Shown here: positions 11,817 to 24,900 of the stretch, piece by piece
Numbering within the stretch: the stretch's first letter is position 1
How the letters are laid out: every line of letters begins with the position of its first letter
From: Colletes latitarsis
Lineage: Eukaryota > Arthropoda > Insecta > Hymenoptera > Colletidae
DNA: 64,000 nt
Direction of reading: 5' to 3'
NCBI RefSeq assembly: GCF_051014445.1
Contig: NC_135141.1
Span: 9,920,001 to 9,984,000 of the forward strand
Translations under genes and position numbers: made by a program
Notes under the pieces: model-generated
What the model saw: the letters and a program-made list of their open reading frames with translations, nothing else
Database searches by the model: none
What the model was told of the DNA's origin: nothing

Positions 11817-14800
11817 GATTGCAAATACCAGACCTAACACAAACCTAACCGTTGTTATCCTCTAAAATATTGTTCGAATCCAGGTTGAATTGAATGTTTC
11901 AGTGTGGCACCACATTACTACGTGATGCAAACCAGTAAAACCCTAGGATCTGGCCAACAAGTATGCGAAAGATGCGATAGTATGAGCCAGATGAGGGCAA
12001 ATCCCGGACATAAGACAGACCTAAACAGCGTTATCCTCTAAAATATTGACCCAATCCAAGTTTAATTCACTGTTTCAGTGTGCTAGCACATTACTATGTG
12101 ATCCAAACTAGAAAAACCCCAGGATCTGGCCAACAGGTATGCGAATGATGCGCACGTATGAGCCAGATGAGGGCAATTCCCAGACATAACCCAGACCTAA
12201 CCGGTGTTATCCTCTATAATATTGATCCAATCCAAGTTTAATTGACGGTTTCAGTGTGGTACCACATTACAACGTGATCCAAACTACAAAAAGCCCAGGA
12301 TCTGGCCAACAGGTATGCGAATGATGCGAAAGTATGAGCCAGATGAGGGCAAATCCCAGACATAACCCAGACCTAACCGGTGTTATCCTCTAAAATATAA
12401 ATCGAAACCAGGCTTAATTGACTGTTTCAGTGTGGTACCACATTTCTACGTGATACAAACCAGAAATAACCCAGGATCTGGCTAACAAGTATGCGAATAA
12501 AGCGAATGTATGAGCCAGATGAGGTCAAATCCCAGACATAACCCAGACCTAACCGGTGTTATCCTCTAAAATATAAATCGAAACCAGGCTTAATTGACTG
12601 TTTCAGTGTGGTACCACATTACTGCGTGATCCCAACCAGAAATAGCCCAGGATCTGGCCAACAGTTATGCGAAAGATGCGAAAGTATGAGCCAGATGAGG
12701 GCAAATCCCAGACATAACCCAGACCTAACCGGTGTTTTGCTCTAAAATATAGTTCGAATCCAGGTTTAGTGGTCTGTTTCAGTGTGGTACCACATTTCTA
12801 CGTGATCCAGACCAGAAAAATCCCAGGATCTGGCTAACAAGTATGCGAAAGATGTGATAGTATGAGCCAGATGAGGGCAAACCCCAGACATAAGCCAGAC
12901 CTAACCTGTGTTATCCTCTCAAATATTGATCCAATCCCAGTTTAGTTGACTGTTTCAGTGTGGTAGCACATTACTGCGTGATCCAAACTAGAAAAAGCCC
13001 AGGATCTGGCCAACAGGTAAGCAAATGATGCGAAAGTATGAGCCAGATGAGGGCAAATCCCAGACATAACCCAGACCTAACCGGTGTTATCCTCTAAAAT
13101 ATAGATCGAGTCCAGGTTTAGTGGTCTGTTTCAGTGTGGTACCACATTCTACGTGATCCAAACAAGAAAAAACCCAGGATCTGGCTAACAAGTATGCGAA
13201 AGATGTGATAGTATAAGCCAGATGAGGGCAAACCCCAGACATAAGCCAAACCTAACCTGTGTTATCCTCTCAAATATTGATCCAATCCAAGTTTAATTGA
13301 CTGTCTCAGTGTAGTAGCACATTACTGCGTGATCCAAACTAGAAAAAGCCCAGGATTTGGCCGACAGGTATGCGAATGATGCGAAAGTATGAGCCAGATG
13401 AGGGCAAATACCAGACATAACCCTGACCTAACCGCTGTTATTCTCAAAAATATGCATCGAAACCAGGTTTAATTGACTGTTTCAGTGTGCTACGACATTA
13501 CTGCGTGATCCAAACCAGAAGAATACCCAGGATCTGGCCAACATGTATGGCATTAATGCGGAAGTAGGGGCCAGATGAGGGCAAATCCCAGACATAACCC
13601 AGACCTAACCGGTGTTATCCTCTAGAATATTGATCCAGTCCAAGTTTAATTGACGGTTTCAGTGTGGTACCACATTACTACGTGATCCAAACTACAAAAA
13701 GCCCAGGATCTGGCCAACAGGTATGCGATTAATGCGGAAGTATGAGCCAGATGAGGGTAAATCCCAGACATAACCCAGACCTAACCGGTGTTATCCTCTA
13801 GAATATTGATCCAGTCCAAATTTAATTGACAGTTTCAGTGTGGTACCACATTACAACGTTATCCAAACAAGAAAATCCCAGGATCTGTCCAACAGGTATG
13901 CGAAAGATGCGATAGTATGAGCCAGATGAGGGCAAATACCAGACATAACCCTGACCTAACCGGTGTTATCCTCAAAAATATGCATCGAAACCAGGTTTAA
14001 TTGACTGTTTCAGCGTGCTACGACATTACTGCGTGATCCAAACCAGAAGAATACCCAGGATCTGGCCAACAAGTATGCGACTAATGCGAAAGTATGAGCC
14101 AGATGATTGCACATACCAGACCTAACACAAACCTAACCGTTGTTATCCTCTAAAATATTGTTCGAATCCAGGTTGAATTGACTGTTTCAGTGTGGCACCA
14201 CATTACTACGTGATGCAAACCAGTAAAACCCTAGGATCTGGCCAACAAGTATGCGATAAATGCGAAAGTATGAGCCAGATGATTGCACATACCAGACCTA
14301 ACGCAAACCTAACCGATGTTATCCTCTAAAATATAGATCGAAACCAGATTTAATTTTCTGTTTCAGTGTGCTAGCACTTTACTATGTGATCCAAACTAGA
14401 AAACCCCCAGGATCTGGCCAACAGGTATGTGAATGATGCGAACGTATGAGCCAGATGAGGGCAATTCCCAGACATAACCCAGACCTAATCGGTGTTATCC
14501 TCTAAAATATAAATCGTAGCCAGGCTTAATTGACTGTTTCAGTGTGGTACCACATTTCTACGTGATACAAACCAGAAATGACCCAGGACCTGGCTAACAA
14601 GTATGCGAATACAGCGAAAGTATGAGCCAGATGAGGTCAAATCCCAGACATAACCCAGACATAACCGGTGTTATCCTCTAAAATATAGATCGAATCCAGG
14701 TTTAGTGGTCTGTTTCAGTGTGGTACCACATTTCTATGTGATCCAGACAAGAAAAAACCCAGGGTCTGGCTAACAAGTATGCGAAAGATGTGATAGTATA

Positions 14801-17800
14801 AGCCAGATGACGGCAAATCCCAGACATAAGCCAGACCTAACCTGTGTTATCCTCTCAAATATTGATCCAATCCAAGTTTAATTGACTGTTTCAGTGTGGT
14901 AGCACATTACTGCGTGATCCAAACTAGAAAAAGCCCAGGATCTGGCCGACAGGTATGCGAATGATGCGAACGTATGAGCCAGATGAGGGCAAATCCCAGA
15001 CATAACCCAGACCTAACCGGTGTTATCCTCTAAAATATAGATCGAAAGCAGGTTTAATTGACAGTTTCAGTGTGGTACCACATTACTACGTGATCCAAAC
15101 CAGAAAAAGCCCAGCATCTGGCTAACAAGTATGCGAAAGATGCGATAGCATGAGCCAGATGATGGCATATCCCAGACATAACCCTGACCTAACCGGTGTT
15201 ATCCTCTAAAATATAAATCGAAACCAGGTTTAATTGACTGTTTCTGTATGGTACCACATTACTGCGTGATCCCAACCAGAAATAGCCCAGGATCTGGCCA
15301 ACTGGTATGCGAAAGATGCGAAAGTATGAGCCAGATGAGGGCAAATCCCAGACATAACCCAGACCTAACCGGTGTTATCCTCTAGAATATTGATCCAATC
15401 CAAGTTTAATTGACAGTTTCAGTGTGGTACCACATTACTACGTGATCCAAACCGGAAAATCCCAGGATCTGTCCAACAGGTATGCGAAATATGCGATAGT
15501 ATGTGCCAGATGAGGGCAAACCCCAGACATAACCCTGACCTAACCGGTGTTATCCTCTAAAATATACGTCGAAACCAGGTTTAATTGACTGTTTCAGTGT
15601 GGTACGACATTACTGCGTGATCCAAACCAGAAGAAAACCCAGGATCTGGCCATCAAGTATGCGATTAATGCGAAAGTATGAGCCAGATAATTGCAAATAC
15701 CAGACCTAACACAAACCTAACCGTTGTTATCCTCTTAAATATTGTTCGAATCCAGGTTGAATTGACTGTTTCAGTGTGGTACCACATTACTACGTGATCC
15801 AAACCAGTAAAACATTAGGATCTGGCCAACAAGTATGCGATAAATGCGAAAGTATGAGCCAGATGATTGCACATACCAGACCCAACACAAACCTAACCGT
15901 TGTTATCCTCTTAAATATTGTTCGAATCCAGGTTGAATTGACTGTTTCAGTGTGGTACCACATTTACTACGTGATCCAAACTAGAAAAAGCCCAGGATCT
16001 GGCCAACAAGTATGCGAAAAATGCGAAATTGTGAGCCAGATAAGGGCAAATCCCAGACATAACTAAGACCTAACCGGTGTTATCCTCTAGAATATAGATC
16101 GAAACCTGGTTTAATTGACTGTTTCACTGTGGTACCACAGTACTGCGTGATCCGAATCAGAAAACCCCAGGATCTGGCCAACAGGTATGCGAAAGATGCG
16201 AAAGTATGAGCCAGATGAGGGCAAATCCCAGACATAAGCCAGACCTAACCTGTGTTATCCCCTAAAATATTGATCCAATCCAAGTTTAATTGACTGTTTC
16301 AGTGTGGTAGCTCATTACTACGTGATCCAAACTAGAAAAAGCCCAGGATCTGGCCAACAGGTATGCGAATGATGCGAACGTATGAGCCAGATGAGGGCAA
16401 ATCCCAGACATAACCCAGACCTAACCGGTGTTATCCTCTAGAATATTGATCCAATCCAAGTTTAATTGACTGTTTCAGTGTGGTAGCACATTACTACGTG
16501 ATCCAAACTAGAAAAAGCCCAGGATCTGGCCAACAGGTATGCGAATGATGCGAAAGTATGAGCCAGATGAGGGCAAATCCCAGACATAAGCCAGACCTAA
16601 ACTGCGTTATCCTCTAAAATATTGATCCAATCCAAGTTTAATTGACAATTTCAGTGTGCTAGCACATTACTACGTGATCCAAACTAGAAAAAGCCCAGGA
16701 TCTGGCCAACAGGTATGCGAATGATGCGAACGTATGAGCCAGATGAGGTTAAATCTCAGACATAACCCAGACCTAACCGGTGTTATCCTCTAAAATATAA
16801 ATCGAAACCAGGCTTAATTGACTGTTTCAGTGTGGTACCACATTACGGCGTGACCCAAACCAGAAGAAAACCCAGGATCTGGCTAACAAGTATGCGAAAG
16901 ATGCGATAGTATGAGCCAGATGAGGGCAAATCCCAGACATAAGCCAGACCTAAACTGCGTTATCCTCTAAAATATTGATCCAATCCAAGTTTAATTGACA
17001 ATTTCAGTGTGCTAGCACATTACTACGTGATCCAAACTAGAAAAAGCCCAGGATCTGGCCAACAGGTATGCGAATGATGCGAACGTATGAGCCAGATGAG
17101 GGCAAATCCCAGACATAACCCAGACCTAACCGGTGTTATCCTCTAAAATATAGATCGAAAGCAGGTTTAATTGACAGTTTCAGTGTAGTACCACATTACT
17201 ACGTGATCCAAACCAGAAAAAACCCAGCATCTGGCTAACAAGTATGCGAAAGATGCGATAGAATGAGACAGATGATGGCAAATCCCAGACATAACCCTGA
17301 CCTAACCGGTGTTATGCTTTAAAATATAAATCGAAACCAGGTTTAATTGACTGTTTCTGTGTGGTACCACATTACTGCGTGATCCCAACCAGAAATAGCC
17401 CAGGATCTGGCCAACTGGTATGCGAAAGATGCGAAAGTATGTGCCAGATGAGGGCAAATCCCAGACATAACCCAGACCTAACCGGTGTTATCCTCTAGAA
17501 TATTGATCCAATCCAAGTTTAATTGACTGTTTCAGTGTGGTACGACATTACTGCGTGATCCAAACCAGAAGAAAACCCAGGATCTGGCCATCAAGTATGC
17601 GATTAATGCGAAAGTATGAGCCAGATGATTGCACATACCAGACCTAACACAAACCTAACCGTTGTTATCCTCTTAAATATTGTTCGAATCCAGGTTGAAT
17701 TGACTGTTTCAGTGTGGTACCACATTTACTACGTGATGCAAACCAGTAAAACCCTAGGATCTGGCCAACAAGTATGCGAAAGATGCGATAGTATGAGCCA

Positions 17801-18491
17801 GATGAGGGCAAATCCCGGATATAAGACAGACCTAAACTGCGTTATCCTCTAAAATATTGATCCAATCCAAGCTTAATTCACTGTTTCAGTGTGTTAGCAC
17901 ATTACTATGTGATCCAAACTAGAAAAACCCCAGGATCTGGCCAACAGGTATGCGAATGATGCGAAAGTATGAGCCAGATGAGGGCAATTCCCAGACATAA
18001 CCCAGACCTAACCGGTGTTATCCTCTAGAATATTGATCCAATCCAAGTTTAATTGACGGTTTCAGTGTGGTACCACATTACTACGTGATCCAAACTACAA
18101 AAAGCCCAGGATCTGGCCAACAGGTATGCGAATGATGCGAAAGTATGAGCCAGATGAGGGCAAATCCCAGACATAACCCAGACCTAACCGGTGTTATCCT
18201 CTAGAATATTGATCCAGTCCAAGTTTAATTAACAGTTTCAGTGTGGTACCATATTACTACGTTATGCAAACCAGAAAATCCCAGGATCTGTCCAACAGGT
18301 ATGCGAAAGATGCGATAGTATGAGTCAGATGAGGGCAAATCCCAGACATAACCCAGACCTAACCGGTGTTATCCTCAAAAATAAACATCGAAACCAGGTT
18401 TAATTGACTGTTTCAGTGTGCTACGACATTACTGCGTGATCCAAACCAGAAGAATACCCAGGATCTAGCCAACAAGTATGCGACTAATGCG

Positions 18492-18507
18492 AAAGTATGA
18501 GGCAGAT
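18492..18507. repeat. Left target-site duplication of LINE tail (copy A)
   Basis: AAAGTATGAGGCAGAT, repeated at 18955-18970 after the poly(A) run. The first three A bases of the right copy cannot be told from the tail, so the duplication is 13-16 bp. Confidence 0.88.
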
Positions 18508-18954
18508 TACCGGTCCGACGCAAGGGGAGGCACCCTCGGCGGTCTGGTGCGGCCATGAACGCCCGGCCGCCGAGGGGTGGAAACGGGGTCGCGGGCGGTT
18601 GCGAGTTGGGGCTCGCAGCCGCCACTAAACGCGGTCCCGGGACGGATAGCGGCGGGATGGAGTGGCCCCGTCCCGCCGCTATGAGGCAGTGTGTCTACTG
18701 GGGGGACGGATTGTCCCCCCGGGGGATGGGCGCGAAAGCGCGGGCACGGGGAGGATACCGGAAGAATGCTTCGAGCGATTCCCGGTATCCTCCCAAAGCG
18801 TGCCGAAGGGTCACCGTGGGGTTTTTAGTGGGTAGGTTCCGCGCCTGTCGTTGTACGGGCGCGGGGAATCCCACACACCCCTCCCACCTCTCCCCAAGGA
18901 GGTGGGAGGGAGTCTTTCGAAGATTTTCCCCACGACAAAAAAAAAAAAAAAAAA
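18508..18954 (+). mobile_element. 5'-truncated R1-clade LINE tail (3' UTR only)
   Basis: A GC-rich 447-bp insert in AT-richer satellite that ends in a poly(A) run (18937-18957). It matches the 3' UTR of element 2 from 62443 onward with four mismatches that I could find, so it is the same family and young. It starts at TACCGGTCCG, inside the 3' arm of a long hairpin in the parent sequence (62410-62454). It contains several GC-rich hairpins (for example GGATACCGG pairing with CCGGTATCC) and no coding sequence; open frames across it are by-products. Flanked by a 16-bp target duplication. Confidence 0.93.
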
Positions 18955-18970
18955 AAAGTATGAGGCAGAT
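18955..18970. repeat. Right target-site duplication of LINE tail (copy A)
   Basis: AAAGTATGAGGCAGAT directly after the poly(A) run; satellite then resumes with GATTGCAAAT as in the empty sites. Confidence 0.88.
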
Positions 18971-21900
18971 GATTGCAAATACCAGACCTAACACAAACCT
19001 AACCGTTGTTATCCTCTAAAATATTGTTCGAATGCAGGTTGAATTGACTGTTTCAGTGTGGCACCACATTACTACGTGTTGCAAACCAGAAAAACCCTAG
19101 GATCTGGCCAACAAGTATGCGAAAGATGCGATAGTATGAGCCAGATGAGGGCAAATCCCGGACATAAGACAGACCTAACCTGTGTTATCCTCTCAAATAT
19201 TGATCCAATCCAAGTTTAATTGACTGTTTCCGTGTGGTAGCACATTACTGCGTGATCCAAACTAGAAAAAGCCCAGGATCTGGCAAACAGGTATGCGAAT
19301 GACGCGAAAGTATGAGCCAAATGAAGGCAAATCCCAGACATAACCCAAGCCTAAGCGGTGTTATCCTCTATGATATAGATCGAATCCAGGTTTAGTGGAC
19401 TGTTTCAGTGCGCTACGACATTACTGCATGACCCAAACCAGAAGAAAACCCAGGATCTGGCTAACAAGTATGCGAAAGATGCGATAGTATGAGCCGGATG
19501 AGGGCAAATCCCAGACATAAGCCAGACCTAAACTACGTTATCCTCTAAAATATTGATCCAATCCAAGTTTAATTGACAGTTTCAGTGTGGTACCACATTA
19601 CTACGTAATCCAAACCGGAAAATCCCAGGATCTGTCCAACAGGTATGCGAAATTTGCGATAGTATGTGCCAGATGAGGGCAAATCCCAGACATAACCCTG
19701 ACCTAACCGGTGTTATCCTCTAAAATATACGTCGAAACCAGGTTTAATTGACTGTTTCAGTGTGGTACGACATTACTGCGTGATCCAAACCAGAAGAAAA
19801 CCCAGGATCTGGCCATCAAGTATGCGATTAATGCGAAAGTACGTGCCAGATAATTGCAAATACCGGACCTAACACAAACCTAACCGGTGTCATCCTCTAA
19901 AATATAGATCGAAAGCAGGTTTAATTGACAGTTTCAGTGTGGTACCACATTACTACGTGATCCAAACCAGAAAAAGCCCAGCATCTGGCTAACAAGTATG
20001 CGAAAGATGCGAAAGTATGAGCCAGATGAGGGCAAATCCCAGACATAAGCCAGACCAAACCTGTGTTATCCCCTAAAATATTGATCCAATCCAAGTTTAA
20101 TTGACTGTTTCAGTGTGGTAGCACATTACTACGTGATCCAAACTAGAAAAAGCCCAGGATCTGGCCAACAGGTATGCGAATGATGCGAAAGAATGAGCCA
20201 AATGAGGGCAAATCCCAGACATAACCCAAGCCTAAGCGCTGTTATCCTCTAAAATATAGATCGAATCCAGGTTTAGTGGACTGTCTCAGTGTGGTACCAC
20301 ATTTCTACGTGATACAAACCAGAAATAACCCAGGATCTGGCTAACAAGTATGCGAAAAAAGCGAATGTATGAGCCAGATGAGGGCAACTCCCAGACATAA
20401 CCCTGACCTAACTGGTGTTATCCTCAAAAATATACATCGAAACCAGGTTTAATTGACTGTTTCATTGTGCTACGACATTACTGCGTGATCTAAACCAGAA
20501 GAATACCCAGGATCTGGCCATCAAGTATGCGACTAATGCGAAAGTATGAGCCAGATGATTGCAAATACCAGACCTAACACAAACCTAACCGTTCTTATCC
20601 TCTAAAATATTGTTCGAATCCAGGTTGAATTGACTGTTTCAGTGTGGCACCACATTACTACGTGATGCAAACCAGTAAAATCCTAGGATCTGGCCAACAA
20701 GTATGCGATAAATGCGAAAGTATGAGCCAAATGAAGGCAAATCCCAGACATAACCCAAGCCTAAGCGGTGTTATCCTCTAAGATATAGATCGAATCCAGG
20801 TTTAGTGGACTATTTCAGTGTGCTACGACATTACTGCGTGACCCAAACCAGAAGAAAACCCAGGATCTGGCTAACAAGTATCCGAAAGATGCGATAGTAT
20901 GTGCCAGATGAGGGCAAATCCCAGACACAAGACAGACATAAACTGCGTTATCCTCTAAAATATTGATCCAATCCAAGTTTAATTGACTGTTTCAGTGTGC
21001 TAGCACATTACTATGTGATCCAAACTAGAAAAAGCCCAGGATCTGGCCAACAGGTATGCGAATGATGCGAACGTATGAGCCAGATAGGGGCAAATCCCAG
21101 ACATAACCCAGACCTAACCGGTGTTATCCTCTATAATATTGATCCAATCCAAGTTTAATTGACGGTTTCAGTGTCGTACCACATTACTACCTGATCCAAA
21201 CCGGAAAATCCCAGGATCTGTCCAACAGGTATGCGAAAGATGCGATAGTATGAGCCAGATGAGGGCAAATCCCAGACATAAGCCAGACCTAACCTGTGTT
21301 ATCCTCTAGAATATTGATCCAATCCAAGTTTAATTGACGGTTTCAGTGTGGTACCACATTACTACGTGATCCAAACCGGAAAATCCCAGGATCTGTCCAA
21401 CAGGTATGCGAAAGATGCGATAGTATGAGCCAGATGAGGGCAAATCCCAGACATAAGCCAGACCTAACCTGTGTTATCCTCTAGAATATTGATCCAATCC
21501 AAGTTTAATTGACTGTTTCAGTGTGGTACCACATTTCTACGTGATACAAACCAGAAATAACCCAGGATCTGGCTAACAAGTATGCGAATAAAGCGAATGT
21601 ATGAGCCAGATGAGGTCAAATCCCAGACATAACCCAGACCTAACCGGTGTTATCCTCTAAAATATAAATCGAAACCAGGCTTAATTGACTGTTTCAGTGT
21701 GGTACCACATTACTGCGTGATCCCAACCAGAAATAGCCCAGGATCTGGCCAACAGTTATGCGAAAGATGCGAAAGTATGAGCCAGATGAGGGCAAATCCC
21801 GGACATAAGACAGACCTAACCTGTGTTATCCTCTCAAATATTGATCCAATCCAAGTTTAATTCACTGTTTCAGTGTGCTAGCACATTACTATGTGATCCA

Positions 21901-24900
21901 AACTAGAAAAACCCCAGGATCTGGCCAACAGGTATGCGAATGATGCGAACGTATGAGCCAGATGAGGGGAATTCCCAGACATAACCCAGACCTAACCGGT
22001 GTTATCCTCTAGAATATTGATCCAATCCAAGTTTAATTGACGGTTTCAGTGTGGTACCACATTACTACGTGATCCAAACTACAAAAAGCCCAGGATCTGG
22101 CCAACAGGTATGCGAATGATGCGAAAGTATGAGCCAGATGAGGGCAAATCCCAGACATAACCCAGACCTAACCGGTGTTATTCTCTAAAATATAAATCGA
22201 AACCAGGCTTAATTGACTGTTTCAGTGTGGTACCACATTTCTACGTGATACAAACCAGAAATAACCCAGGATCTGGCTAACAAGTATGCGAATAAAGCGA
22301 ATGTATGAGCCAGATGAGGTCAAATCCCCGACATAACCCAGACCTAACCGGTGTTCTCCTCCAAAATATAAATGGAAACCAGGCTTAATTGACTGTTTCA
22401 GTGTGGTACCACATTACTGCGTGATCCCAACCAGAAATAGCCCAGGATCTGGACAACAGTTATGCGAAAGATGCGAAAGTATGAGCCAGATGAGGGCAAA
22501 TCCCAGACATAACCCAGACCTAACCGGTGTTTTCCTCTAAAATATAGATCGAATCCAGGTTTAGTGGTCTGTTTCAGTGTGGTACCATATTTCTACGTGA
22601 TCCAAACAAGAAAAAACCCAGGATCTGGCTAACAAGTATGCGAAAGATGTGATAGTATAAGCCAGATGAGGGCAAACCCCAGACATAAGCCAAACCTAAC
22701 CTGTGTTATCCTCTCAAATATTGATCCAATCCAAGTTTAATTGACTGTTTCAGTGTGGCAGCACATTACTGCGTGATCCAAACTAGAAAAAGCCCAGGAT
22801 CTGGCCGACAGGTATGCGAATGATGCGAAAGTATGAGCCAGATGAGGGCAAATCCCAGACATAACTCAGACCTAACCGGTGTTATCCTCTAAAATATAGA
22901 TCGAATCCAGGTTTAGTGGTCCGTTTCAGTGTGGTACCACATTACTGCATGACCCAAACCAGAAGAAAACCCAGGATCTGGCTAACAAGTATGCGAAAGA
23001 TGCGATAGTATGAGCCAGATGAGGGCAAATCCCAGACATAAGCCAGACCTAAACTGCGTTATCCTCTAAAATATTGATCCAATCCAAGTTTAATTGACTG
23101 TTTCAGTGTGCTAGCACATTACTACGTGATCCAAACTCGAAAAAGCCCAGGATCTGGCCAACAGGTATGCGAATGATGCGAACGTATGAGCCAGATGAGG
23201 GCAAATCCCAGACATAACCCAGACCTAACCGGTGTTATCCTCTAAAATATAGATCGAAAGCAGGTTTAATTGACAGTTTCAGTGTAGTACCACATTACTA
23301 CGTGATCCAAACCAGAAAAAACCCAGCAACTGGCTAACAAGTATGCGAAAGATGCGATAGCATGAGACAAATTATGGCAAATCCCAGACATAACCCTGAC
23401 CTAACCGGTGTTATCCTCTAAAATATAAATCGAAACCAGGTTTAATTGACTGTTTCTGTGTGGTACCACATTACTGCGTGATCCCAACCAGAAATAGCCC
23501 AGGATCTGGCCAACTGGTATGCGAAAGATGCGAAAGTATGTGCCAGATGAGGGCAAATCCCAGAAATAACCCAGACCTAACCGGTGTTATCCTCTAGAAT
23601 ATTGATCTAATCCAAGTTTAATTGACTGTTTCAGTGTGGTTGCGACATTACTGCGTGATCCAAACCAGAAGAAAACCCAGGATCTGGCCATCAAGTATGC
23701 GATTAATGCGAAAGTATGAGCCAGATAATTGCAAATACCAGACCTAACACAAACCTAACCGTTGTTATCCTCTTAAATATTGTTCGAATCCAGGTTGAAT
23801 TGACTGTTTCAGTGTGGCACCACATTACTACGTGATGCAAACCAGTAAAACCCTAGGATCTGGCCAACAAGTATGCGATAAATGCGAAAGTATGAGCCAG
23901 ATGATTGCACATACCAGACCTAACGCAAACCTAACCGATGTTATCCTCTAAAATATAGATCGAAACCAGATTTAATTTTCTGTTTCAGTGTGCTAGCACT
24001 TTACTATGTGATCCAAACTAGAAAACCCCCAGGATCTGGCCAACAGGTATGTGAATGATGCGAACGTATGAGCCAGATGAGGGCAATTCCCAGACATAAC
24101 CCAGACCTAATCGGTGTTATCCTCTAAAATATAAATCGTAGCCAGGCTTAATTGACTGTTTCAGTGTGGTACCACATTTCTACGTGATACAAACCAGAAA
24201 TGACCCAGGACCTGGCTAACAAGTATGCGAATACAGCGAATGTATGAGCCAGATGAGGTCAAATCCCAGACATAACCCAGACATAACCGGTGTTATCCTC
24301 TAAAATATAGATCGAATCCAGGTTTAGTGGTCTGTTTCAGTGTGGTACCACATTTCTATGTGATCCAGACAAGAAAAAACCCAGGGTCTGGCTAACAAGT
24401 ATGCGAAAGATGTGATAGTATAAGCCAGATGACGGCAAATCCCAGACATAAGCCTAACCTAACCTGTGTTATCCTCTCAAATATTGATCCAATCCAAGTT
24501 TAATTGACTGTTTCAGTGTGGTAGCACATTACTGCGTGATCCAAACTAGAAAAAGCCCAGGATCTGGCCGACAGGTATGCGAATGATGCGAAAGTATGAG
24601 CCAGATGAGGGCAAATCCCAGACATAACTCAGACCTAACCGGTGTTATCCTCTAAAATCTAGATCGAATCCAGGTTTAGTGGTCTGTTTCGGTGTGGTAC
24701 CACATTACTGCATGACCCAAACCAGAAGAAAACCCAGGATCTGGCTAACAAGTATGCGAAAGATGCGATAGTATGAGCCAGATGTGGGCAAATCCCAGAC
24801 ATATGCCAGACCTAACCTGCGTTATCCTCTAAAATATTGATCCAATCCAAGTTTAATTGACTGTTTCAGTGTGCTAGCACATTACTACGTGATCCAAACT

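Larger units (their letters stand above)
14152..23774. repeat. Higher-order repeat unit, copy A (about 9.62 kb)
   Basis: First of two head-to-tail units. Before about 14800 the offset to copy B is 9622; from about 15000 on it is 9975, because copy A lacks two monomers (353 bp) that copy B has at about 24600-24950. The rest matches copy B almost base for base; by eye I found about seven substitutions. The unit includes a LINE tail at 18508-18954 with its target duplication. It holds about 52 monomers. The left edge lies where the two copies first agree, in a TTGTTCGAATCC-type monomer. Confidence 0.9.

Noticed and set aside
18413..19019. Open frames across the LINE tail (70, 99 and 154 codons; same at 28388-28994 and 62357-63026)
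   Set aside because: They read through GC-rich 3' UTR, poly(A) and satellite, giving Lys or Phe runs. They are by-products of composition.
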